A stretch of DNA of 64,000 nt from Coptis chinensis (taxonomy: Eukaryota; Streptophyta; Magnoliopsida; Ranunculales; Ranunculaceae). The notes under the pieces were generated by a model, which did not search any database, was not told where the DNA came from, and was given only the letters and a program-made list of their open reading frames with translations. The stretch is from assembly GCA_015680905.1 (NCBI GenBank), contig CM027382.1, positions 11,381,501 to 11,445,500 on the forward strand, given 5' to 3'. This document shows, one piece after another, positions 34,146 through 44,768 of the stretch (the first letter of the stretch is position 1; each line of letters starts with the position of its first letter). The position numbers and the translations under genes are program-made.

Positions 34146-34640
34146 CAAGGCCGAAAATATCGGTCAATTTATCGAAAAATCGCCGATATATATCATTTTT
34201 TCAACTATCCGACTTTAAAAAATCTGAAATTTCCAAAATTTACTGTTTTTAAACCAATATATTCCAATATAAATATATATATATATCGGTTATTTCAACA
34301 TATTCGATATATATCGTTTGACTTTGTTGGACAATTTGATTTTTGACTGATTTTATTGACTGTTGACCGATATATCCCGAATATATATTATTATATATAT
34401 CGGTGATATTTCCGATATATCCCAATTTTTTGATTTTTTTTAAATATTATCACTACAATAGGCAAAAACAATATTATAATATGCCAAAAATAATCACAAC
34501 TGATCCAAAAGTCACATTCGATTTTAGGCAGTGGAATTGTTTATAAAAAAAAGATTTTAGGCAGTGGAATCCAAGGCCCAATTTTTTGGGATATTAGGAT
34601 ATATCGGAGGGGCCAAAAAAATATATATATAGGATATATT
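34146..34640. mobile_element. hAT-like MITE remnant(s), rich in GATATATCGG
   Basis: Starts CAAGGCCGAAAATATCGG after GATTCCAC and continues with many GATATATATCG units. The same terminal sequence and interior style define the complete copy at 39564-39981. A second CAAGGCCCAA start lies at about 34574 after GTGGAATC, so two copies may overlap or one may be rearranged. An 18-bp direct repeat (GATTTTAGGCAGTGGAAT) lies at about 34522 and 34552. Confidence 0.5.
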
Positions 34641-34933
34641 GATATGTCGGATTGATATCTGCTTCTAGATGGATTATTTTGTCATGGTTGTGTTTGACAC
34701 CCTGTGTTTGACATCTCAAAATTTTTTTTTTTTAAATATTCCTGGTACCGTACAACAGCTCTCCAACTTTTAGTTCAATCTAATTCTAGATTGGAAAACT
34801 TAGCAAATTTGAAGGAATTTAAAACGGTAAAAATTTCATATTATTATCTGGAAAAGAACACATACATGATTAATTATGTCTCAATGTGTCATCCAATTGC
34901 TCCGGATAAGTAGATGTCTACTTTATAATTTCA

Positions 34934-35565
34934 TACTAGCTTGTAGGCCCGTGCATATGCACATGCTCTTTTGAAAATATTTAGATTTTTTTTAGAAAAT
35001 TAGGACTACCGTTTTAGTCATAGTTTCGGATTTCGAAATTTTTGGAATTCCGACAAATCCAAAAACCGAAATTCATCAAATTTCGACTCCTATTATATTC
35101 GGAATTTCAATTGATTTCGGAATAATCAATATTTTGACTTTATATTCGGAATTCCGGTTTTTTTTAAACCGAAATATTGGACGGAATTCCAAAGTTTCGT
35201 TCGGAATCATGAACAGCTGGTTTTAGTCGCTAACCCGTTTTAATTTTCTAACAAATTGTTTTAAAAAAAAATTTAATTAACTTTTAAAAATCCGTTTTTT
35301 CAATTGGGAGAGAGATCATGTTTTAATAGAAGAATAATTTTTGTTTTAATTAGATATACTAGATTTTCCCTTTTCAATAAGAGATAAATTCTCATTTTAA
35401 TAGGAGAATCTTTAATTAGAAGTGATAGATAATAGGAGATGAATTCCCGTTGTAAAAAAAGATTCCCGTTTTTCAAATAGGAGAAAATTACTATTTTAAT
35501 AGGAAATGACGTGGAATTTTAATAGAGCTCGAAAAATACTCCTTGTGGGAGCTTTAATATTAAGA
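34934..35565. repeat. Interspersed repeat family, copy 1
   Basis: Starts ACTAGCTTGTAGGCCCGTGC, has TTTTGAAAATATTTAGATT, then AATAGGAG-type repeats and GACGTGGAATTTTAATAGAG, and ends GGAGCTTTAATATTAAG. An almost parallel copy follows at once, and an inverted copy lies at 40140-40653. The simple-sequence tail (AAGATATAGATATAGATT on copy 2) would suit a non-LTR or Helitron-type element. Class is unknown. Confidence 0.6.
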
Positions 35566-35902
35566 CTGGCATACGAACTGATTCTTTTGAAAACATTTAG
35601 ATTTTTTTTCTAACCCGTTGACTACCGTTTTAGTCGATAACCCGTTTTAATTTTTTAACAAATTGTTTTAAATAAAGTTTTAATTAAGTTTTAAAACCCA
35701 TTTTTTCAATTGGAAAAGAGATTTTGTTTTAATAGGATAAGAATTCTCGTTATAATAGAAGAGAAATTCTCATTTTTCAAATAGGAGAGAAATTATCATT
35801 TTAATAGGAGATGACATTTTAATAGGAGATGACGTGGAATTTTAATAGAACTCAAAAAATATTCTTTGTTGGAGCTTTAATATTAAGATATAGATATAGA
35901 TT
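35566..35902. repeat. Interspersed repeat family, copy 2 (shorter)
   Basis: Repeats the order of copy 1: TCTTTTGAAAACATTTAGAT, CCGTTTTAGTCGATAACCCG, AATAGGAGATGACGTGGAAT, GGAGCTTTAATATTAAG, then a GATATA tail. Confidence 0.6.
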
Positions 35903-36104
35903 AGAATGATTTGTAATGCAAAGAAATAATCTTGATAAATGTATATGATTTTTATTTTTAATGCAAATATATAGTATGAAACTCTAAATGTCTGATAAGT
36001 CTATATCCATGCAAGAAAAAAGTCAGATGTGAATAGAAGAGAACATATTTATTTTATAACGAAGACTGAGCCTGAAGAACATACGTTGCCGGATTATTAA
36101 TCTA

Positions 36105-36285
36105 CAGGGATCCTTTTGGAGTACGTCTTTGTCATACAGAAAGAAAGTGTCAAAGAATGACTGTGCTAATATTAATGAAATAGCTAGAATTATCAGGGAT
36201 CCTTTTGGATTACGTCTTTGTCATACAGAAAGAAAGTGTCAAAGAATGATGACTGTGCTAATATTAATGAAATAGCTAGAATTAT
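36105..36285. repeat. Tandem duplication, two units of 89-92 bp
   Basis: CAGGGATCCTTTTGGA and all following sequence through GAAATAGCTAGAATTAT occur twice back to back (36105-36193 and 36194-36285), nearly identical, so the duplication is recent. Confidence 0.9.
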
Positions 36286-36946
36286 GATAGGTGAAGGTGT
36301 ATTACATGACTTGAAAAAACACGATTAGATTTGTTCATACACAGTGGGAACTACATGCCCTTGAGATGGACTTGAGCCATATGGTTGACTCCACAATGGG
36401 ATGACAGCTACATGAGCATTTACAGCATTTTGGTACAAAGCACCTAAATGAGGCAGTTGATTTCGTGATTAGGTCTGAATGTCTGATAAAAAGAACGTGT
36501 GAATGTGTGATAGAACTTTTGCATCCTCACATTCTACTGGAGAGAAAGTCATTCCCACAGAAATAATGGCGATGCCGCGATGTCAATAGAGTTAACCCTC
36601 TGGACTTACATTGACATGATCAGTACCTTAATTGTCCTAATCATGTGTTTTGATTAACTGAGGAATAATACAAATCAAAGTATTCTTTGTTACAATGTTA
36701 GTGTATTAACAGTGTACACGGTATGTGACGCATTTTCAGATAAAATATCCGAGTAATTAATCACATACAGAAAACGAAAAATTCTTTGTGATGCCTTATC
36801 AAGATAAAGGTCTTCATCGATTTTACATTCTAGTCTTATGTATTGGGTTTCTGTTAACAAAGCTATGTTTGATTGTTCCAGGTGTCCCGGAAAATTTATG
36901 TACTTTAGATTATTCCGATGAGAAGCTGGTAAAATCGTTGATAAGC
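36286..36946. other. Intergenic DNA; nothing recognised
   Basis: AT-rich sequence without a long frame or repeat that I can name. Confidence 0.6.
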
Positions 36947-36949
36947 TAA

Positions 36950-37397
36950 GGGTGTGTTTGGATCTTACTTATTTATTGCCAAAAAGTGTTTATTAGTGAA
37001 AAAACATTTTTTGAAAAAATAAATGTGTTTGGTTTTATTTAAAAAAAAAAATAGTTTTTCATCCAAAAAACACTTTTTGGTCCCAAAAACACTTTTTATG
37101 ATAATTAGGTAAAACTTGTTTTGCAAGTTAAAAAACTATTTTTCTTTGAAGGAAACACTTTGGGTGCTAAAGGCAAATGAACTCCCCGGATGTATTAGAC
37201 TTTAATGATTTATGATACGATATGTCAAAATATATCGAGAAACATAGTGCGAAATCTGATTTGATAAAATAACTGTTAAGAAAAATCATAACCAAACATG
37301 TTTATTGAAAAACTGTTTTTATAATAAATACTTTTTCATAAAAATGTTTTTTTAAGAAAAAATGATTTTTTGAAAAAAATGAGAACCAAACACTCAC
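36950..37397. mobile_element. Tourist-like MITE (PIF/Harbinger type)
   Basis: Begins GGGTGTGTTTGGATCTT and ends AACCAAACACTCAC, imperfect inverted repeats. It is flanked on both sides by TAA (36947-36949 and 37398-37400), the usual 3-bp target of this group. Size is 448 bp. The interior is A/T runs with AAACACTTTTTGG-type repeats and no coding frame. Confidence 0.75.
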
Positions 37398-37400
37398 TAA

Positions 37401-38198
37401 GAATTAATCATTTTTGCCGGATAAAACTATTTCATCCTCTTACAACGGCTTGGACTGGTAGATGAGAATTTTGAGATTCACGAAAAGTAAAAAATATTTA
37501 TGAATTCCTCAAAAAAAAAAAAAAAAACGGACAAAAAACGGTACTTTTCAATAGTACTTGGAATCAAAGTACTTAAACTAAAAAATGTGATAGATTATTA
37601 TTGTTGCAAAATTTCTAATTAATTTTGTATATATGCCTATACCAGGCCCAAATGAGAGAATGAAACCTTAGGAGGCAAACATCAACAAATATTGGTAGGA
37701 CAAAGTACAAAGAGTGACTCTCTAGATTGGGGAAAAAATAACTCTCTGAACTATTTTTTTTAACCCCGAACTATTTTTTTTTTAATCAATCACAAGGACC
37801 AGGTAGATGAAAGGTTAAGTATAGTCTTGACGTGAAATTAGAAACGGATCGGATAGATAAAAATTCAAGTATACTCGTGACACGAAATAATAAACGGACC
37901 AGCCCAATCGAAACGATTCGGTGTATATAGTATAAACAGTGATTGTTCATATCTCAACATAATGTATGATCAGTAAGAACACCTATTAGAATATAAACAA
38001 TAATTATTGTAATGATTCAAAAATTATCTTTGAGAGTGATTAAAAAAACCATTGGTTCTAAGAATGATTTTTACTCCAAAATGGGCCTTGGGACGAATTT
38101 CTTGGACAAAGTATATATCTGATTTTCGTGAGAGATATTCACGACATATCAAAACATGTTACTCAAATGTCTCCTATAGACTTTTCATGGTTCGTTCA
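37401..38198. other. Intergenic DNA; nothing recognised
   Basis: AT-rich, with a poly(A) run near 37509-37526 and two GGATAGATAAAA/GGTAGATGAAA-like short repeats. No gene. Confidence 0.6.
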
Positions 38199-38206
38199 CT
38201 TCGTTG

Positions 38207-38949
38207 CATTGTCACCAAGTTCGGCGTTTTTTTGAAAAAAAACGCGTTTAAAACCCGAGATATTGGCAAGGCGTCTGGTTCCAGTTTAAAACCCGGGTTT
38301 TTTTTAAAAAAAAACCCGTTTTAAACGGGTTTTAAACTTTAAAAACGTTTAAAACCCTAGATTTTGAAAATCTCCGTTTAAAACTTTTTTTTTTTTTTTT
38401 AAAAGAAAACACGAAGAAGAAAAAAAGGGGTTTTGGAGTTTACCTTTTGAAGAGTGGGCGTTAGATTGACTTATTGAGACAGTTTTATTTTGTTTTGGAC
38501 TATTAATAATTAATTCTAAATTTTAAAGTTATTAGCTTATTTGTAGAACTTGATTATGTCATTATGGTTGGTAATTAGTAGTATCTTATTTAGAGTTAGT
38601 GTTTTGGTGCTTGAATCTAAAACTTCTAGTATTTGGATGAGTAATGATAATTTGATACTTTCATGTATTTGAATTTTCTTTCATTTGTATTATTTTTATT
38701 TTTATTTTATGTGTCAATTTTTTTTTCCACTCTTATAAAAAAAATCAAATTCTTTATCTATTATATTATTTATCATCGGTTTTTACCGTTTCTTTTACGT
38801 ATTGTACGTATTAAACCCGTTTTACCGTTTTAAACCCGTTTTTTATATCCCACGTTTTTTTTTCCGTTTTTTTCCCGAGACATTCCATTTAAAACACGAA
38901 CTAAGTTTTTTTCAAATACACCGTTTTAAACCCGTACTTGGTGACAATG
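38207..38949. mobile_element. hAT-like non-autonomous element with AAACCCGTTTT palindromes
   Basis: Begins CATTGTCACCAAGT and ends ACTTGGTGACAATG, exact inverted termini of 14 bp. The flanks are CTTCGTTG (38199-38206) and CTTCGTTT (38950-38957), an 8-bp target duplication with one mismatch, the size typical of hAT. The interior near both ends repeats GTTTAAAACCCG, and 38290-38345 is a near-perfect palindrome around CCCGTTTTAAACGGG. No transposase frame. Confidence 0.8.
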
Positions 38950-38957
38950 CTTCGTTT

Positions 38958-39555
38958 TCATGTTGGCAAATTAGAAACATAGCCAAAATAATTCGTAATT
39001 AGCTTGCCCCAGAAAGTTTGAAACAAATATAGTAATTGAAATGAAGCCGATTGCTGAAAACTTGGAGCTTCAAAATTTAGGTACATGACTCGTTAAAAGC
39101 GTTGGCTGCAAGAAACCACACATCTATGACCTATGCCATGCTTAGTCCTTATGATTGACCACAGGAAGTCAAACTTGTCTAATATATCATCCATCACTCT
39201 GTTGAACATTGACTTCATGATGTATATAATATGCATTTGTTTATTAGTTTGTTAACTAGCTAATTGCATGTTCTGTCATATAATCAATATATTGTCACTA
39301 CTTGGATTAATTAGCATAAAGTTGCTTTAATCATGGACCGATTATTGGCCAATTATGTATCTTCGATCAGTCTGTTTGAAGCTTGGATAAGAAGAAAATA
39401 ACATATTGATCACATTTTAATACGCTTAAGGTGTACTAATAATTCTTGGCAGGTGACCAGAAGAGAAAATGTTCATAGCAAACAGCATAAACTAGTCAAA
39501 TGTCATCGCCAGAGATTCTACCTCAGATTGATCAATCTATCAAAATCAACATCTT
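38958..39555. other. Intergenic DNA; nothing recognised
   Basis: AT-rich unique-looking sequence between two hAT-like MITEs. Confidence 0.6.
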
Positions 39556-39563
39556 ATTCCAAT

Positions 39564-39981
39564 CAATGAAGGCCCAAAATATCGAATTCGGTTAATATTT
39601 CGATGTACTTAAAAACTGATATATATCGGATCTGATATATCAGAAATATCTATTTTTTTTGTTGATCAGTCAAAATTTTGTTTTATATGTCGATATATCG
39701 GAAATATCGTCTATTATATATGAAATATTATCGATATATCGGTCAAAATCAATAATATTTGGTCAAAGTCAACAATATCAGTCAAAGTCAACAATATATA
39801 TCGGATATATCGTATATATCAGATATATCGTATATATCGTTATATCGGAAATTGCGATATATATCGGGAAAAAAAAAGATTCAATATTCGGTTGAGATAT
39901 ATCGAATATATCCATGTCGGTGTACCAAAAAAGATATATATCGGTGATATATCGAATATATCGGCGATATTTTGGGCCTTG
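39564..39981. mobile_element. hAT-like MITE, GATATATCGG-rich, 418 bp
   Basis: Starts CAATGAAGGCCCAAAATATCG and ends CGATATTTTGGGCCTTG. ATTCCAAT stands on both sides (39556-39563 and 39982-39989), an exact 8-bp target duplication. The interior is dense in GATATATCGG and GTCAAAGTCAACAATAT repeats. Reading frames inside (YISDISYIS type) are products of the repeat. Confidence 0.8.
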
Positions 39982-40139
39982 ATTCCAATGTCATCGATGT
40001 CCTTAATGTCCACTAACTTTTCCATTTCCATGCATCTTTCTGTACGTAGATTTTATCTTATTGTTTTCGTCAAACCTCACACGGCCGGATTTGGGTGTTG
40101 TAAACATGAATCTGAACCAAACCCAACCGGACCTATTTT

Positions 40140-40653
40140 CAGTCTTATTAAAGCTTGCACCCAATGTATTTTTCAAGTTCTATTAAAACTTCATACCATC
40201 TCTTATTAAAACGGGAATTCCTCCCCTAAAAAAAATTAAAATTCTAACATTAAAACGAGTCCTTATGTTACTAAAACGAGAACCACGCTTATGAATTAAA
40301 TCAACTAATAAAACGGGATCTCTCCCCCAATTAAAAAAAGGTTTTAAAACATAAATAAAATGATTTCTTAGGAAATTAAGCGGGTATTCAACTAAAACCA
40401 GGCCCCTCCCCCTCCCAAACTTTTTCTGTTGAAAAAAAAATAGTATTTATAATTAATTATACACATACTATTTCACCACCAAAAAAATATATTAGTTAAA
40501 ACGCCCCCTTGATTCAAAGTCCTGGATTTGCCCATGACTAAAACAAAATCATTTTCCCAACTAAAACATACAATTTTTCATGAAATTTGTATTTGTTCTT
40601 GAACAAGTTTTTAAAAGATACAGTGCGTATGCATGAGTCTACTTTCTAGTATA
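40140..40653. repeat. Interspersed repeat family, copy 3 (inverted)
   Basis: Reverse complement of the family at 34934-35902. It begins with the complement of the tail (TCTTATTAAAGC, TTCTATTAAAACTTCATACC), has TTAAAACGGGAATTCCTCC in the middle, and ends near GTGCGTATGCATGAGTC / CTAGTATAC, the complement of the start. Confidence 0.55.
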
Positions 40654-41684
40654 CAATGTAAGTGATAGATACACCTCCTATTAATATTTTTGTTTTTTTT
40701 CATGGGTAAAACATACTCACATTGATATTGTTGAGAACATGAGATGTGATTGGTTGAATTAACTATTAACTATATATGGGTCGAAACAAGTCCTACTCAA
40801 CATTCACAGCCGATTATTTATGTTGCTTCATATTCCTCTACCATCAAGTCAACAACTTAACTCTCAAAACCACACTACTGACTACTTATTATCAGAAAAG
40901 TTGTGCTATGACATTGTGGTGGTAATATTTTCACTCTTAAATAATTAGTGGAATTGAGGTTGTCAACGGAATCCCATGAATTGGACACAATTGCAACCCT
41001 AACTAAAGAAGAAAAGAACGAGGTACGTTTTTTTAAATTTTCAATTTAAATGAAAAACTAAGAAAGGAATTTAACAACCCTAAGCTAATGTATAATCTAA
41101 ATTTAGATGAATGTTATTAATAGTAGTATAATACTAATTTTTGTCTTTTTCACGATTGTTCAATCATAAAGCTAAAAATGTCCAGTATTTACCATGCATA
41201 ATGCAGATGTTTCATGCGGAAAATGTATAATAAATAATGTATGCTTCCATTAATTTAATTCACAACACCAACCCTAGTAAATTGAGGACCTTCAGCCCAG
41301 AACTTTTGTACGTGCATGCTTTGACTTATCTATACAGTGTTATTTTCCAACTATCAAAGCCTTGGGGAGGGAATTGATCAATTGTATTGTAAAAGAAAGA
41401 ACATATCAATCACTATACTTTTAACCCTAAAGTTTTGTTTTAATATTTACCATTTCAATTGTTTGAGTTTATTTCCAATTTAACAATTTCCGATATCTTA
41501 CCAAGTTAAAAAAGATGTACTTTTGTTTTGCTAAATATGACAACCTCAATTTCTTAACATCAAACGTGACAAAAGAACTAGTTAGCTATAATTCTAGACA
41601 AAGACAAATATCTAACTTACGAAAATAATATAAATAAAATAAAGACTTCAAAGTTTAATTAGGGTTTATATGAATAGTTCAATC
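40654..41684. other. Intergenic DNA; nothing recognised
   Basis: AT-rich. The final five bases before the Tat element (41685-41689, ACTAC) are its target duplication. Confidence 0.6.
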
Positions 41685-41689
41685 ACTAC

Positions 41690-42631
41690 TGTTCCGGCCC
41701 CCACAAATGTGGCCCAATATAAGCCCAATTCAATACAAGCCCATGCTCAGAGCCCAACTATAAACAAGCCCACGCTCAGAGCCCAACTATAAACAAGCCC
41801 ACGCTCAGAGCCCAACTATAAACAAGCCCACGCTCAGAGCCCAACTATAAACAAGCCCACGCTCAGAGCTTAACTATAAACAAGCCCACGCTCAGAGCCC
41901 ATGCTTAGAGCTTATCTATGAAAAAGCCCATGCTCAAAGCCTGTTCCCACGGTGATTCTTCTCCCCCCGGTTCTCGACTTCATCCCACGGTGGGCGGTTC
42001 TCCGCCAATACTCGACTTCATTCCATGAGCTAACAGATGTTCGCCCGGTTCTCGAACTTCAATCCACGGCCCGCGGTTCTCCCGCCAGCTCCAACTTCAT
42101 CCCACGAAATGACAGTTCTCCCGCCAGTTCTCAACTTCATCCCACGGTGACCAGTTCTCCCGCCAATACTCGAACTTCATTCCATGAGCCGGCGGATGTT
42201 CCGGTTCTCCAACTTCAATCCACGAACCCCCAGTTCTCCCGCCCGGTTCTCAACTTCATCCCGACGAGTTGGCCGGATGTCCCGCCAGTTCTCGACTTCA
42301 TCCCACGGTAGCCAGTTTTCCCGCCCGGCTCTCCAACTTCATCCCATGATTGGGCCAGTTCTCCGCCGATTCTCCAACTTCTTCCCACGATTGGAATATT
42401 GGAGAACGAGGAAGTAACTATCACCAATGCTACCTATAAAAATCCAACCTTCGTCATTTTTTCGAACTTCACGCAATCGAGACTTGATCCCAAGCAATAT
42501 CTTTGGAGTGCGTAGGCAACTTCAAAACCGAAGTCGATCTTATCTTTCCCCAATCACCATCTCGCTTCACCATCTCCAAAAACATTACTTCCACCCCAGT
42601 TGGTGTGTTTTGGCAAATCTTCTTTGAAACA
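41690..42631 (+). repeat. 5' LTR of the Tat element (942 bp) with internal tandem repeats
   Basis: Begins TGTTCCGGCCCCC and ends CTTTGAAACA. The first half holds about six 29-bp units (AGCCCACGCTCAGAGCCCAA then CTATAAACA). The second half holds degenerate 40-44 bp units around TTCTCAACTTCATCCCACG. The last 250 bp (ATTGGAATATTGGAGAACG onward) match the 3' LTR closely. It carries TACCTATAAAAATCC, a plausible TATA box, near 42429. Confidence 0.92.
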
Positions 42632-42635
42632 TATT

Positions 42636-42649
42636 TGGCGCCGTCTGTG
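42636..42649 (+). other. Primer binding site region
   Basis: TGGCGCCGTCTGTG follows the LTR end by four bases. The same TTGGCGCCGTCTGTG form is typical of plant Tat elements. I do not name the tRNA. Confidence 0.75.
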
Positions 42650-42684
42650 CTCCTACCCTCAACCACAAAACAAAAGTTACGTCA

Positions 42685-44760
42685 ATGGCTTCTCGAAAAA
42701 CAAACAACGGTGAAAGTATCACTTTTACGCGCAAGTTTCGACATTCACCTTCTGGCTGCGTCGAATTCATTTTCCAAGTCCGATGGTCCTCGGCCATCTG
42801 CGGCCGAAAAGTGGGTATTCACGTGCGGATCCATCAACTTCGGGTAGGGCCGTCGTCTCCGACAATTGGAGAGCAAGAATAACAATTTGAAAAAGCGGTG
42901 CGTCGGCTTCCGAAGATGATTCAGCTCCACGGCAAAAGTGTTTGGGATCGTTTGAACATCAAGCATCTCTCGTCAAAGACTCGAGTACAAACTCCGCGAC
43001 CAAGAGAAAACGTGCGGCGAAAACTACGAAAGGCTTCGCGCAAACAAAATGTGCAACGCCGAAAGCCTACACTTTCCAGTGTAATCGTAAGCGAATCCAC
43101 AAACTCCTCTGCCGACCTTGATGCCGACCACCCTGTCAGGGATCACCAACTCACAAAAGATCTCATGACGAAAACCGGTTTTACCGATTTGAACCGTACT
43201 AAGGGAGATCGGCAAAATATTCATATAGGTCGGCAAGATAGAATACCCAACCAACGAAAAACCAATGAAGTTCCTACCCCAAGCTATAGAAGGGGTAGGC
43301 AAGCCATTGCAAGTCCTCGTCGCAATAATGCAAAGATGATCGCCCGATCTCGACAAAGCGACACTATTCACCAAGCGGTTCGAGTTCCACAACAAAAAGT
43401 CGCCAAGTTGTAGTCCCAATCCAAGAGCTCATTGTCGACCTAAGTATGTTGACAATGGTAGCCATGGAGATGGAGACTCACTTGCAACAGGTCAAGAAAA
43501 TGGTAGTGACAGTCCAGCACTCCGTCCGTATTCTCCCGATGTTCACCATAGGAGACGAAGGAACCGAACTCCTCTACTGGCTCGGTCACCTTCACCTGCA
43601 TGGACGGGTCAACGGGAACTCACTCCCCCTCCTCCGAAGAAATCTTGGCCAAAACGTCCACAGTTCGGTCGGGACCATCGTCGAGAGAATGTTCCATTTT
43701 CTGAACGACGACTCCATGAGATGATACTGAAGGCTGTTAATGATAAGGAGTCACGAGAAAACAAAATTCGAAATCTCGCTATAGAAAGTGGTATCGATTC
43801 TCCCTTCTCTCTCCGAATCCAAACAACCGTTCATCACAAGGACTTCAAGCGGCGAGTGAAAAGTATGATGAGATTGATGGAGATCCTTTGATGCATCTTG
43901 TTAATTCTGAAAACAAGATGATCTTATGGACTTTCGGCGATTCTCTTCTTTGCAAGTTATTCCGTCCATACTCATTGGAATTGAGTCGATGAGATGGTTT
44001 AACATGCTTCGAAAGATCCATCCACAATTTTACTTGATCGGCTTACAAGTTTGCCGAGCATTTTCGTCCTGGCCGGAAAGAACCGAAACATATTGATTCT
44101 CTATTCAAGATTAAACAACAAAAAGAAGAAAAGCTCGATAAAGTTTGTTGCAAGATTTGGAAAGCGGCTGTTGAAATCCCGGATGCATCGATATTCTTGT
44201 CATTTATGCCTTCAAGGAAGGCATTAATTATGATAGGGGCGGCATTTACAACTCTATTGTAAAAGGCGTCCCAACAACTTCGTTATGAACTTTTCTCTCG
44301 AACTCAACGGTTTATTCGAGTTGAAGATGATGCATCGGCGAAGTTCACGAGAGATAGGGATCGAATAAGCAAGCCGCGAGGAACAGAGTCAAAAAGCGAA
44401 GTTTCAACAAACAACCCGATCAAAAGTCCAAGAGTGATGGTAGGCCACAACAATGGAACGGCAAAGAACAAAAGAAACTTCGAGTTAAAGCTTACATACC
44501 TCAACGAAATACGCTGTTATCTATGAGAAGATTAAAGGAAAGAATATCTTATCTCCACCTTTTCCTCTCTCCAAGATACCAAGGCTACACGACAAATCCA
44601 CGTGGTGCAAATTTCCGCGATGATTTTGGTCATGAAAACCCGAACAATGCCGATCTCTAAGGGTAGAATCCAAGGTTTGATCGAGAAGGGTATGCTCGAG
44701 ATTATGTCTTTGGGTAAAAGCGAAACAAGCTTTAGTCGTTACCGCACACAATGTAATCAA
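42685..44760 (+). pseudogene. Tat-type gag region (fossil)
   Basis: Charged, R/Q/S-rich open blocks (for example HGKSVWDRLNIKHLSSKTRV near 42930, and a KTRVQTPRPRENVRRKLRK part) follow the primer site and precede protease. This is the position and composition of Tat gag. A core-like stretch with LLYWLGHLHLHG is near 43570-43610. The region is broken. Confidence 0.65.
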
Positions 44761-44768
44761 AGTCGGTC

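Noticed and set aside
38052-38324. 90-codon plus-strand frame
   Set aside because: Runs across the end of the hAT-like element and consists partly of its AAACCCG repeats.
39659-40031. Frames of YISDISYIS type
   Set aside because: Translations of the GATATATCGG repeats of a MITE.
42215-42427. Frames within the Tat LTR
   Set aside because: They come from LTR tandem units and differ between the two LTRs.
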